A DNA stretch of 19,139 nt from JBNKDD01 sp050288085 (GTDB taxonomy: Bacteria; Chloroflexota; Anaerolineae; Aggregatilineales; UBA3940). Location of the stretch: NCBI GenBank assembly GCA_050288085.1, contig JBNKDD010000095.1:1-19139 (forward strand), in the 5' to 3' direction. The translations under genes and the position numbers were made by a program. The notes under the pieces were generated by a model. That model did no database searches. It had not been told where the DNA came from and saw only the letters and a program-made list of their open reading frames with translations. Shown one piece after another: positions 6,124 to 13,679 of this stretch (the first letter of the stretch is position 1; each line of letters begins with the position of its first letter).

Positions 6124-8425
6124 GTGTGTGGAGGGCAACAACGGCCTGCCCCAGGCTGAGTCCGCCATCATTGGCGGGAACCTGCCGGTGGGTCAGCACT
6201 TCGAAGCCTGACTCGCGTAAGCGTTCACGGGTTAACCGCAGCAGCAGCCGGTTCTGAAAAACGCCGCCTGACAGAGCAGCTGTTTCCAACCCGGTCTGTT
6301 CCCGGATTCGCCGGGCGGCCTGGGTCACCATCTCCGCTATACTGACGTGGAATGCCGCCGCGATCTGACTTTTAGGACGGTCGTTTCTCACATCGGTGAC
6401 AACTGCATTCAGCAGATCACCTAGGCGGATCACGCCCTGATCGTCAATCGTAAAGGGATAAGCATCCACCGACGAGAGATCAACCTCACGGGCCGCCAAT
6501 TCAAAGGCGATGGCCGCCTGTGCCTCGAAAGTTGTCACCGGGCAGATTCCGGTGATGGCAGATACCGCATCGAACAAGCGCCCACAGCTAGAGGTCAACG
6601 GCGCGTTGAGGTTCCGTTCAACCTGCCGGGCGACGATCTCCCGTTCCTGGGCGGGGAAAGCGTCGAGGGTCGGCAGATCGGGGATATGGCCCTGTGTGGC
6701 TAACAGATAGCCCCAGGCAATCCGATATGGGCGGCGGATGGCGGCATCTCCGCCCGGCAGTGGCAGATATTCCAGGTAAGCGGCCCGCTCGTAGCCCTGC
6801 ACATCAGCGATCAGCACTTCGCCGCCCCAGATCGCGCCATCGGGGCCGTAACCTGTCCCATCGAGTGCTACGCCGATCACCGGGCCTTCCCGGTCATTTT
6901 CGGCAAGACAGGCCGCGATGTGAGCGTGATGGTGCTGGACGGCAATCCGAGGCAGATCGCGCTCGGCGGCCAGGTCGCGAGCCAACCGGGTGGTCAGGTA
7001 ACCAGGGTGTAGATCGTGGGCGATCACCTGCGGCTCAACCTTAAACACCTGGCTCATGTGGTCGAGAGTTTCCCGGAAATAAGCCAGCGACTCCAGCGAG
7101 TTCACCTCGCCAATGTGCTGGCTGAGGAAAGCATCTGCACCGCGAATCAAACAGAGCGTGTTTTTCATTTCCGCGCCGGTAGCGAGGATTTGCTTTTCGC
7201 TTTTCCAGGCCAGCCTCACCGGGTAAGGCGCGTCCCCCCGTGACCGGCGCAGCGGTTGGTAAACCGGATCGTCCGTATCGGCAAAACGGTCAACCCACCA
7301 GACAGCATCGTCGCAGCGCATGTGGATCGGGCGGTTGTGGAGCAGAAAAGCATCGGCGATCTGTCCCAGTTTCTCAAGCGCTTCGGCGTTATCCTTGATC
7401 ACCGGTAGATCGCTGAGATTGCCGCTGGTCATCACCAGGGGACGATCTACATCATGCAGCAAAATGTGATGAAGCGGCGTATAAGGCAGCAGCACCCCAA
7501 TCATTGGGTTGTTTGGGGCCACGTTTTGCGCGATATTTGAGTCGTGTTTCCGATAAAGCAGCATAACTGGTGCAGAAGTTTCTGTCATTAAATGGGCTTC
7601 GCTGGTGTTTATAAAACAGTGGGACGTCGCCATCTCAAGATTGGTGACCATCACAGCAAAGGGTTTATCCGGGCGCTGCTTGCGATCCCGAAGTCTGGCG
7701 ACAGCATCGGCGTTAGTCGCATCACAGGCCAGGTGAAACCCGCCTAAGCCCTTAATGACAACAATATAGCCCGCTCGCAGCAGTTCAGCGGCATGAGCAA
7801 GGTCATCTTTAAAATCAGTTATCGGAAGCACATCTTCGCCGGTCACCAGCTCGACCTGTGGCCCGCAGACCGGGCAGGCATTCGGCTGGGCATGGAACCG
7901 GCGATCTAGCGGATCGTCATACTCCGCCTGGCAGTCCGGGCACATCTGGAACTGCCGCATGGTGGTAGCGGGACGATCATAAGGCATGCTCTGGATGATG
8001 GTGTAGCGCGGCCCACAATTGGTACAGTTAGTGAAAGGATAGCGATAACGCCGGTCGGAGGGATCGAATATTTCGGCCAGGCAGTCCGGGCAAGTGGCTA
8101 CATCCGGGGAAATAAGTGACATGCCAGAGTCAGACGTACTGAGTCGTATGTTGAATGAAGTATCTTGTCCAAGTGGCAAATCTTTTGCCGATAAATGATC
8201 AATATGTGAAAGTGGAGGCGCTTCAGTTGTAATGGCTTTTTGAAAAGCATCGACGGCATCTGCCGATCCCTGGATTTCGATATCCACACCTGACGAGGAA
8301 TTGAGCACCCAACCGGTCAGGTGGTAGCGGATCGCTAACCCGTAAATGAATGGGCGGAAGCCGACTCCTTGCACCACGCCATCAACATGAATATGTCGCC
8401 GCACCATTTTATGATGTTTGTTCAT
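6110..8425 (-). CDS. hypF: [NiFe]-hydrogenase maturation carbamoyltransferase HypF
   Basis: HypF converts carbamoyl phosphate into the thiocarboxamide on HypE that supplies the CN ligands of NiFe hydrogenase. All domains are present in order in this 771-aa protein. First is acylphosphatase (VQGVGFRPF at 18-26, catalytic R24 and N42). Next are two zinc-finger units (CPDCLAEIF then CTNCGPRYT; CPDCQAEYDD then CPVCGPQ). Then comes the YrdC-like domain (IKGLGGFHLACDA, DKPFAVMV, LLPYTPLHHILL). Last is the Kae1-like carbamoyltransferase domain (HHHAHIAACLAEN, GVALDGTGYGPDGAIWGGE, LSGGVFQNRLLL, NDGGLSLGQA). The start is uncertain: ATG 8425 and ATG 8407 both lack a clear Shine-Dalgarno, and the frame opens to a TTG at 8452. 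No other hyp or hydrogenase gene is in the window, so the partners must lie elsewhere. Confidence 0.96.
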   Translation of the reverse strand: MNKHHKMVRRHIHVDGVVQGVGFRPFIYGLAIRYHLTGWVLNSSSGVDIEIQGSADAVDAFQKAITTEAPPLSHIDHLSAKDLPLGQDTSFNIRLSTSDSGMSLISPDVATCPDCLAEIFDPSDRRYRYPFTNCTNCGPRYTIIQSMPYDRPATTMRQFQMCPDCQAEYDDPLDRRFHAQPNACPVCGPQVELVTGEDVLPITDFKDDLAHAAELLRAGYIVVIKGLGGFHLACDATNADAVARLRDRKQRPDKPFAVMVTNLEMATSHCFINTSEAHLMTETSAPVMLLYRKHDSNIAQNVAPNNPMIGVLLPYTPLHHILLHDVDRPLVMTSGNLSDLPVIKDNAEALEKLGQIADAFLLHNRPIHMRCDDAVWWVDRFADTDDPVYQPLRRSRGDAPYPVRLAWKSEKQILATGAEMKNTLCLIRGADAFLSQHIGEVNSLESLAYFRETLDHMSQVFKVEPQVIAHDLHPGYLTTRLARDLAAERDLPRIAVQHHHAHIAACLAENDREGPVIGVALDGTGYGPDGAIWGGEVLIADVQGYERAAYLEYLPLPGGDAAIRRPYRIAWGYLLATQGHIPDLPTLDAFPAQEREIVARQVERNLNAPLTSSCGRLFDAVSAITGICPVTTFEAQAAIAFELAAREVDLSSVDAYPFTIDDQGVIRLGDLLNAVVTDVRNDRPKSQIAAAFHVSIAEMVTQAARRIREQTGLETAALSGGVFQNRLLLRLTRERLRESGFEVLTHRQVPANDGGLSLGQAVVALHTLDNS

Positions 8426-8538
8426 AGAAGAAAGTTTACCCGGTCTTAACAATGAAACCTAAACCAAACCAATAAAACGTGCTATCATATGATGGATGGC
8501 TTATTGATCAATCATAAAATCTTATTTTAGATATTTAA

Positions 8539-8576
8539 TTGAAACACTTTAGCGATTAATACGTAATACCTATAGT
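8539..8576 (+). promoter_or_regulatory. Tentative promoter region of the ABC-adaptor cluster, with a padR-operator-like 10-mer
   Basis: Two readings are possible: TTGAAA (8539-8544) with CGTAAT (8562-8567) at 17 nt, or a weak TTTAGC (8548-8553) with TATAGT (8571-8576) at 17 nt. Across both lies ATACGTAATA (8558-8567), identical to one arm of the inverted repeat upstream of padR. Whether this is a functional repressor site is a guess. Confidence 0.35.
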
Positions 8577-8605
8577 GCAGAGATTACAATTGGAGAGCAA
8601 GCCTT

Positions 8606-9781
8606 ATGGCACTTGGACAACGAACAAAGAAGGTTTCCTACCCCGAAACTAACGACGGCGTTCGTCGATATAAGCATGGCAACGAATATCTGATCGACCT
8701 GCGGCATGTCAACAAAGTCTATAAAACCGCCGCGGGGGATTTCCCCGCCCTGAGAGATGTCAACCTCCAGGTTGGCCGTGGCGAGTTTGTAGCCGTCATC
8801 GGTAAGTCGGGCAGCGGTAAATCCACCCTGATCAATATGATCACCGGCATTGATCGGCCCACCAGCGGCGAGGTGCTGATCGGAGATACTGCCGTCCATA
8901 CACTCAATGAAGGGCAAATGGCTCTGTGGCGTGGACGCAATATGGGGATCATTTTCCAGTTCTTCCAACTGCTGCCTACCCTGACCGTCATCGAGAATAT
9001 CATGCTGCCGATGGACTTTGGCAATATGTATACCCGGAAAGAGCGGCGGGAACGGGCCATGTATCTGCTGGAACTGGTTGATGTGGCTGAGCATGCCCAT
9101 AAGCTGCCCACGGCTATTTCAGGCGGTCAGCAGCAGCGTGTCGCTATTGCCCGCGCTATCGCCAATGATCCGCCGATCCTGGTCGCAGACGAACCAACCG
9201 GTAACCTGGACTCCCGGACTTCAGAAGTGATTTTCGAACTCTTCGGGAAGCTGGTGTCCGAAGGTAAAACGATCTTGATGGTGACGCACGACGATGATCA
9301 GGCCAAGCGTGTTTCCCGTACCGTCCTGATCGCCGATGGTGAGATCGTCAATGAGTACCTGGCACGAGCATTACCGGCACTTGAGCAAGGGCAGTTGGTT
9401 GAAATTACCCGTAAGCTCCAGCCGCTGCGTTTTGCCCCTGGGGAACCGATCATCCAGCAGGATACGGAAGGCGACTGCTTCTACATCGTGACTAAGGGCG
9501 AAGTAAACGTCTATCTGACCCAACCGGATGGACACGAGGTATACGTTGAAACCCTCACCCCTGGGCAGTATTTCGGAGAAATTGCACTGTTAGACGATAT
9601 CAAGCGTACCGCGACGGTTCGTGCGTCGCGCTCCACCGAGGTTGAAGTAGTCGGCATGGACGAAGCGACCTTTGATGAGATGGTAGATGGGTCAGAAACC
9701 ATCAAGGCCGACCTTGCTCGACGCGCCAGAGAACGCAGTGTTCAGGTTGAAGAAATTCTCCGGCAGAATGGCAGCAAATAA
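8606..9781 (+). CDS. ABC transporter ATPase (LolD/MacB type) fused to a C-terminal cyclic-nucleotide-binding domain
   Basis: This is a 391-aa cytoplasmic ATPase. Residues ~29-240 form an ABC domain of the LolD/MacB family: Walker A GKSGSGKS (66-73), signature ISGGQQQR (171-178), Walker B ILVADEPTGNLD (D195, E196) and H-loop H228. The family powers MacB/FtsX-type permeases that export lipoproteins, peptides or drugs. Residues ~255-370 are an added cNMP-binding (CRP/CAP-like) domain with RFAPGEPIIQQDTEGDCFYI and a phosphate-binding cassette FGEIALLDDIKRTATV (E325, R334). The two key cassette residues are kept, so nucleotide binding is possible. The ATG at 8606 has GGAGAG at 8592-8597. It is followed by two HlyD-type adaptors on the same strand, but no permease is seen. 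Allosteric control by a nucleotide is inferred. Confidence 0.92.
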   Translation: MALGQRTKKVSYPETNDGVRRYKHGNEYLIDLRHVNKVYKTAAGDFPALRDVNLQVGRGEFVAVIGKSGSGKSTLINMITGIDRPTSGEVLIGDTAVHTLNEGQMALWRGRNMGIIFQFFQLLPTLTVIENIMLPMDFGNMYTRKERRERAMYLLELVDVAEHAHKLPTAISGGQQQRVAIARAIANDPPILVADEPTGNLDSRTSEVIFELFGKLVSEGKTILMVTHDDDQAKRVSRTVLIADGEIVNEYLARALPALEQGQLVEITRKLQPLRFAPGEPIIQQDTEGDCFYIVTKGEVNVYLTQPDGHEVYVETLTPGQYFGEIALLDDIKRTATVRASRSTEVEVVGMDEATFDEMVDGSETIKADLARRARERSVQVEEILRQNGSK

Positions 9782-9794
9782 TTCTCTGGCAATG

Positions 9795-9843
9795 CACACA
9801 CGGTGTGTGTACATAGGTACAATCACCGCATTTATAATTGTAC
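9795..9843 (+). promoter_or_regulatory. Candidate promoter/operator region upstream of the adaptor genes
   Basis: The 233-nt gap after the ABC gene holds no credible coding frame. It contains a perfect palindrome CACACAC-G-GTGTGTG (9795-9809), a consensus -10 TATAAT (9833-9838) with only a weak -35 (TACATA, 9810-9815, 17-nt spacing), and an inverted repeat GTACAAT (9817-9823) / ATTGTAC (9837-9843) that brackets the -10. Together these suggest that the two adaptor genes have their own regulated promoter. Confidence 0.4.
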
Positions 9844-9953
9844 ACGTACTACTTATCTTTCTAAACGATAACTACTACTTCATGTGAGAGGGTTGTGGAG
9901 GTCAGAGACAAAGAACCTAACCACAAATCCCAAACCGTGAACTATTTGTTTGT

Positions 9954-9983
9954 ACCCTAACTTAATATGAGGTAAATTAGGGT
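9954..9983. repeat. Imperfect inverted repeat upstream of the first adaptor gene
   Basis: Arms ACCCTAACTTA (9954-9964) and TAAATTAGGGT (9973-9983) pair over 11 bp with one mismatch around an 8-nt loop, about 30 nt upstream of the ATG at 10015. It could be an operator or an mRNA leader hairpin. There is no T-run, so termination is unlikely. Confidence 0.45.
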
Positions 9984-10014
9984 TTAGTCTTGCCTAAAAT
10001 GAAAGGGATGGCGC

Positions 10015-11268
10015 ATGTGGCATCGCAGGCTTATCTATAAATTGCTTACCATACCGGCGCTGGGGTTACTACTGTTGTTGGCCGTAGGCTGTAGCCCTCA
10101 AACCGAAGAAGCAGCGGCTACCGACACTGAGGAAGGGACATCAGAGGGTGTCTCAACTTCCGGCCTCGGTGGTGGGAATATTGTCAGCGCGACCGGGGAA
10201 GTTGTACCGGCTCAGTGGTCCAGTTTAAGTTTCCCGATTGCGGGACGCGTGGTCGAGCTGGCGGTTGAAAAGGGCGATACCGTCAAAGAGGGCGACGTAC
10301 TGGCCCGGTTAGATACCGCCGATCTGGAGAGCACAGTCAAACAATCTGAAGCAGCTCTGGCAGTCGCTGAGGCCAATCTGGCTCAGGCAAAAGCAGGCCC
10401 ACGTGACGAGGAAATCGAGCAGGCCAAGCAAAGTGTCACGGCGGCTGAGGCCCGTGTCTCAGAAGCCTGGTATAGACTTGAACAGCTCCGCGAGGGCGCG
10501 ACCGAAGATCAGATCGCTTCGGCTCAGGCCGACTTGTTAGCGGCTATCGACCGGCAGGAAGACCTCCAACAAGCGTATGATTACGTGGTTGGACGGGTCG
10601 TAGATTGGCCGGATGAACTTGAACCGGGCGACCGTACCCCATTGGACGTCGAGCAGCCGATTCGATATCAATTAGAGGCGGCCAATCTCAGCGTTCAACT
10701 GGCCGAGGCTGTCCTTCAGGATTTGATGGACGGAGCCGATCCGGATGATTTGCGGCAGGCAGAAGCAACCATGTGGGCAGCTGCGGCCCGGCGCGATGCG
10801 GCTCAGGCCCGGCTCGATCTGCTGTTGGTTGGCCCACGACCGGAAGATATTGCCATCAGGGAAGCGGAAGTTGACCAGGCAAAAGCAACAGTGGAAACAG
10901 CCCAGGCACAACTGGATCAAGCCACTTTGGTCGCTCCCTTTGATGGTACTGTCAGCAGCGTAGAGATCGACATCAACGAATGGATTAACCCCGGTCAGGC
11001 TATCACATTGGTAGCCGACCTGGACAGCCTGCGGGTCGAAACCACTGACCTCAATGAGATCGACGTGGCCGGGATCACGGAAGGGGCATCAGTAGATATC
11101 ACTTTTGATGCGCTGCCCAATCTGAATGTGAATGGCACGGTCACCCGTATTGCCCCCAAAGCCTCAGAAGGATCAGGCGTGAATTTCACCGTTATCATTG
11201 AAATGGATGAAATTCCTGAAGGCATACGCTGGGGAATGACCGCTTTCGTCGACATTGTTGTTGAGTAA
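10015..11268 (+). CDS. HlyD/MFP-family efflux adaptor lipoprotein 1
   Basis: This is a 417-aa membrane-fusion (periplasmic adaptor) protein. A signal peptide ends in the lipobox AVGC (C26), followed by an acidic spacer. The first lipoyl half begins SATGEVVPAQWSSLSFPIAG. Next comes a long alpha-helical hairpin (~residues 105-295) rich in Ala/Glu/Gln. The second lipoyl half is TLVAPFDGTVSSVEIDINEW, and a beta-barrel follows (TTDLNEIDVAGITEG, APKASEGSGVNFTVIIEMDE, RWGMTAFVDI). Such proteins link an inner-membrane ABC or RND pump to the outside. The helical hairpin contains an extra segment (YVVGRVVDWPDELEPGDRTP) between heptad stretches. The gene shares this design with the next gene, 21 nt downstream, and the pair clearly arose by duplication. 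The ATPase upstream is the likely partner. Confidence 0.9.
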   Translation: MWHRRLIYKLLTIPALGLLLLLAVGCSPQTEEAAATDTEEGTSEGVSTSGLGGGNIVSATGEVVPAQWSSLSFPIAGRVVELAVEKGDTVKEGDVLARLDTADLESTVKQSEAALAVAEANLAQAKAGPRDEEIEQAKQSVTAAEARVSEAWYRLEQLREGATEDQIASAQADLLAAIDRQEDLQQAYDYVVGRVVDWPDELEPGDRTPLDVEQPIRYQLEAANLSVQLAEAVLQDLMDGADPDDLRQAEATMWAAAARRDAAQARLDLLLVGPRPEDIAIREAEVDQAKATVETAQAQLDQATLVAPFDGTVSSVEIDINEWINPGQAITLVADLDSLRVETTDLNEIDVAGITEGASVDITFDALPNLNVNGTVTRIAPKASEGSGVNFTVIIEMDEIPEGIRWGMTAFVDIVVE

Positions 11269-11289
11269 CCAACGAGGAGAAATGAAGCC

Positions 11290-12540
11290 ATGAGGCGTTA
11301 TAACTGGCTGGGTCTGGTGTTGGTCATTGTGTTTTCTCTATTAGTGGTGGGATGCACCGGACAGGCCGAACAGGAAGCAGCCGAGGCGGAAGCCACGGCT
11401 GCAGAAGCAGCAGCAGAAAGTTTTCAATCGGTCGTCAGCGCGACCGGAGAAGTAGTGCCGGTTAGCGAATCGTCAATCAGTTTCCCATTATCCGGGCAGA
11501 TTGTTGAATTGCTGGTTGAAGAAGGTCAGCCGGTATCAGAGGGTGATGTGATCGCCCGGCTGGATACAACAGTCCTTGATGCACGGGTTGCCGAAGCCGA
11601 AGCCGCACTGGCTATCGCTGAAGCCAACCTGGAACGAACCAGTGCCGGTGCACGGGAAGAAGAAATCCTCGAAGCCGAGAAAAATATTGCAGCGGGCAAT
11701 GCGGAGATCGCCGCGGCGGCTGCCGGACGGGATAATGTCCAGCAGGGCGCGACGGATGCCGAGGTTGCCCAGGCCAGGGTAAATGTGCAGCAGGCGTATC
11801 TTAACGATTACTTCATGCAAAACAACCTGGATCAGGTGAACGGTTGGGCGGTTAACACTTCTACTGACCCCGCAGTGATTGAAAAAGAAGAGCAAAAACC
11901 CGATGCTCCGCAGGATGTCATTGATGAATTCGAGATCAAGGTTGCACAGGCAGAGCAGCGACTTGCAGCAGCCGAGGCCGCGCTGGATAATCTGCTTGAC
12001 GGGCCAAATCAAAATGCTGTGGCTGCCGCAGAAGCCCAGGTATGGGCAGCGGCGGCTGAGCGTGCTGCCACCGAAGCAACTCTTAACTTGCTAAAAGCGG
12101 GGCCACAGGCAGAGGTAATTGACGTCGCGAAGGCTCAGGTAGAGCAATCTCGCGCCGCGTTGGAAGCCGCCCAGTTGAACCTTGAACATGCGACGCTGGT
12201 CGCTCCCTTTGATGGCACGGTGAGCACCCTGTACATCCGGGTCAACGAGTTCATAGGTGCCGGTCAGGCCATTGTGCTGCTGGCCGATCTCAACGATCTG
12301 CACATTGAAACCACCGACTTAAACGAGATCGACGTGGCACGGGTACAGGTTGGCGACGAAGTTGATGTTACCTTTGATGCGCTGCCCAATGTAGTCGAGC
12401 ATGGCGTTGTAGAAAGCATTGCCCCCAAAGCCTCGGAAGGCTCAGGGGTGAATTTCACCGTCATCGTCAAGCTGGATGAAGTCCCGCCCGGAGTCCGGTG
12501 GGGGATGACAGCTTTCGTTGATATCAAAATCTCTGACTAA
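11290..12540 (+). CDS. HlyD/MFP-family efflux adaptor lipoprotein 2
   Basis: This 416-aa protein is a paralogue of the preceding adaptor. Its signal peptide ends in the lipobox VVGC (C22). It then follows the same order: SATGEVVPVSESSISFPLSG, an Ala/Glu-rich helical hairpin (~105-290), ATLVAPFDGTVSTLYIRVNE, TTDLNEIDVARVQVGDEVDV, APKASEGSGVNFTVIVKLDE and RWGMTAFVDIKISD. The C-terminal third is nearly the same as in adaptor 1, while the hairpin has diverged more. That pattern would fit two adaptors that dock on the same pump but differ in tip interactions. Shine-Dalgarno GAGGAG lies upstream of the ATG at 11290. An earlier ATG at 11281 ends after three codons and is discounted. An intrinsic terminator follows directly. 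Confidence 0.9.
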   Translation: MRRYNWLGLVLVIVFSLLVVGCTGQAEQEAAEAEATAAEAAAESFQSVVSATGEVVPVSESSISFPLSGQIVELLVEEGQPVSEGDVIARLDTTVLDARVAEAEAALAIAEANLERTSAGAREEEILEAEKNIAAGNAEIAAAAAGRDNVQQGATDAEVAQARVNVQQAYLNDYFMQNNLDQVNGWAVNTSTDPAVIEKEEQKPDAPQDVIDEFEIKVAQAEQRLAAAEAALDNLLDGPNQNAVAAAEAQVWAAAAERAATEATLNLLKAGPQAEVIDVAKAQVEQSRAALEAAQLNLEHATLVAPFDGTVSTLYIRVNEFIGAGQAIVLLADLNDLHIETTDLNEIDVARVQVGDEVDVTFDALPNVVEHGVVESIAPKASEGSGVNFTVIVKLDEVPPGVRWGMTAFVDIKISD

Positions 12541-12563
12541 TAACCTACAGTACCGGAACATCC

Positions 12564-12597
12564 AACAGGCGCGGCTTGTGAGCCGCGCCTGTTTTTT
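12564..12597 (+). terminator. Strong intrinsic terminator after the adaptor genes
   Basis: Arms CAGGCGCGGCT (12566-12576) and AGCCGCGCCTG (12581-12591) pair perfectly around a TGTG loop. The stem can extend by AA/TT, and a run of six T follows (12592-12597). It ends the plus-strand adaptor genes before the convergent lipoprotein gene. Confidence 0.93.
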
Positions 12598-12612
12598 ATT
12601 CCTGCACTATAA

Positions 12613-13554
12613 CTATTCTTTCTTGAAGTACTCCGTATAATTCGAATCCAGCTTGCTGGCATCGGTGTAATCAACCTGCCCGGCGACCTGCAAACGCCCA
12701 TCCAGCAAAATGGATAACTGTTGAGTCACCGTCCGTTCTGAGTTAGACCAGGAGATCGAGAGCACACCGTCTTTCGAATCTTCAACCGATGTTTGGGCCT
12801 CACCCCAATCGCAATCATCAGGCGTACAGGCAGACCACACATGAACATAGATCTTGTCCCCATCAACCCGGATCACCACTTTGGTTACTTCGGTGGTAGC
12901 GGTGTTGGTATTTTTCCACGTCCCAACGAATGGTTCATAATGCGGCGTTCCGGTTGATGTTGTGGGAGTGGGTGTGAGGGTAATGGTCGGTGTGGGGGTA
13001 AGCTCAACCACCGTGACGATTACGAAGATTTTCTGACCAAACAGCTTACCTTCCGGGTCTCTCAGCTGCCAGTATCCTGAATAATCCCCACCCGTGCTGG
13101 GAGCGTTCAATGTGATGGTCAGGTCAATGGTTCCTCCCACGGCAGTCTGTGCGACATCCGTTATTGAAGGCCCGCCCATTATGTCCCCCCCGACATGGAC
13201 TAACTGAACACCGGCTCCCCAATCGAGACAGCCGCTGTTCTTGATTCGCCATGTTTTATCGAAGGATTCGCCTGCTTTCACTTCGGTTCCATCCGGGATG
13301 GTGATATCGGTTACGAAGACCGAATCATAGCTGCATACCGTCGGCGAAGGCGTAACACCTGCTTTCAAAGTGGGTGTCGGCGTCTCGACGGTCAGGCCTC
13401 CCGGTGTAGCGGTTCCAGCCGAGGTCAGCGCCGCCCCGATATCGACGGTTGCCGTGAGGGTTACGCCGGGTTCAGTCGCGGTCCGGCTGGGTAAATTACA
13501 GGCCAGGCTGACCACCGCCAACATGATCGCCGTCAACCAGATTTCTTTCTTCAA
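12613..13554 (-). CDS. Lipoprotein with NBR1-type Ig-like domain and a C-terminal beta domain
   Basis: This is a 313-aa lipoprotein. Signal peptide MKKEIWLTAIMLAVVSLAC has lipobox S-L-A-C19, followed by a Thr/Pro-rich spacer (~20-75). Residues ~77-185 resemble the Ig-like domain first described in NBR1: TDITIPDGTEVKAGESFDKT, WRIKNSGCLDWG, then GDYSGYWQLRDPEGKLFG. A second TPT linker (ELTPTPTITLTPTP) leads to a C-terminal all-beta domain of about 100 residues. That domain opens FVGTWKNTNTATTEVTKVVI and carries a SACTPDDCDWGEAQ motif with two Cys, suggestive of a disulphide or a lipocalin-like barrel. The start is TTG at 13554, with AGGAG six nt upstream; no better start exists. It probably binds something at the cell surface; the ligand is unknown. 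Confidence 0.85.
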   Translation of the reverse strand: MKKEIWLTAIMLAVVSLACNLPSRTATEPGVTLTATVDIGAALTSAGTATPGGLTVETPTPTLKAGVTPSPTVCSYDSVFVTDITIPDGTEVKAGESFDKTWRIKNSGCLDWGAGVQLVHVGGDIMGGPSITDVAQTAVGGTIDLTITLNAPSTGGDYSGYWQLRDPEGKLFGQKIFVIVTVVELTPTPTITLTPTPTTSTGTPHYEPFVGTWKNTNTATTEVTKVVIRVDGDKIYVHVWSACTPDDCDWGEAQTSVEDSKDGVLSISWSNSERTVTQQLSILLDGRLQVAGQVDYTDASKLDSNYTEYFKKE

Positions 13555-13601
13555 GTCTCGCTCCTTTGTCTGCTAGAGAAAGCCCAAACCAACCTATCAC
13601 G

Positions 13602-13629
13602 TTTAGTTTTTTGGAGCAAGTGGTATAAT
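13602..13629 (+). promoter_or_regulatory. Probable promoter of the M23 peptidase gene
   Basis: A perfect TATAAT (13624-13629) lies 50 nt upstream of the GTG start. A weak -35 (TTTAGT, 13602-13607) is 16 nt further up. A start around 13636 would give a leader of about 45 nt. Confidence 0.5.
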
Positions 13630-13679
13630 GCTTCCCCAGTGACAAATTCAATTCCAAAAATGAATGAAGTAAACTGTCA

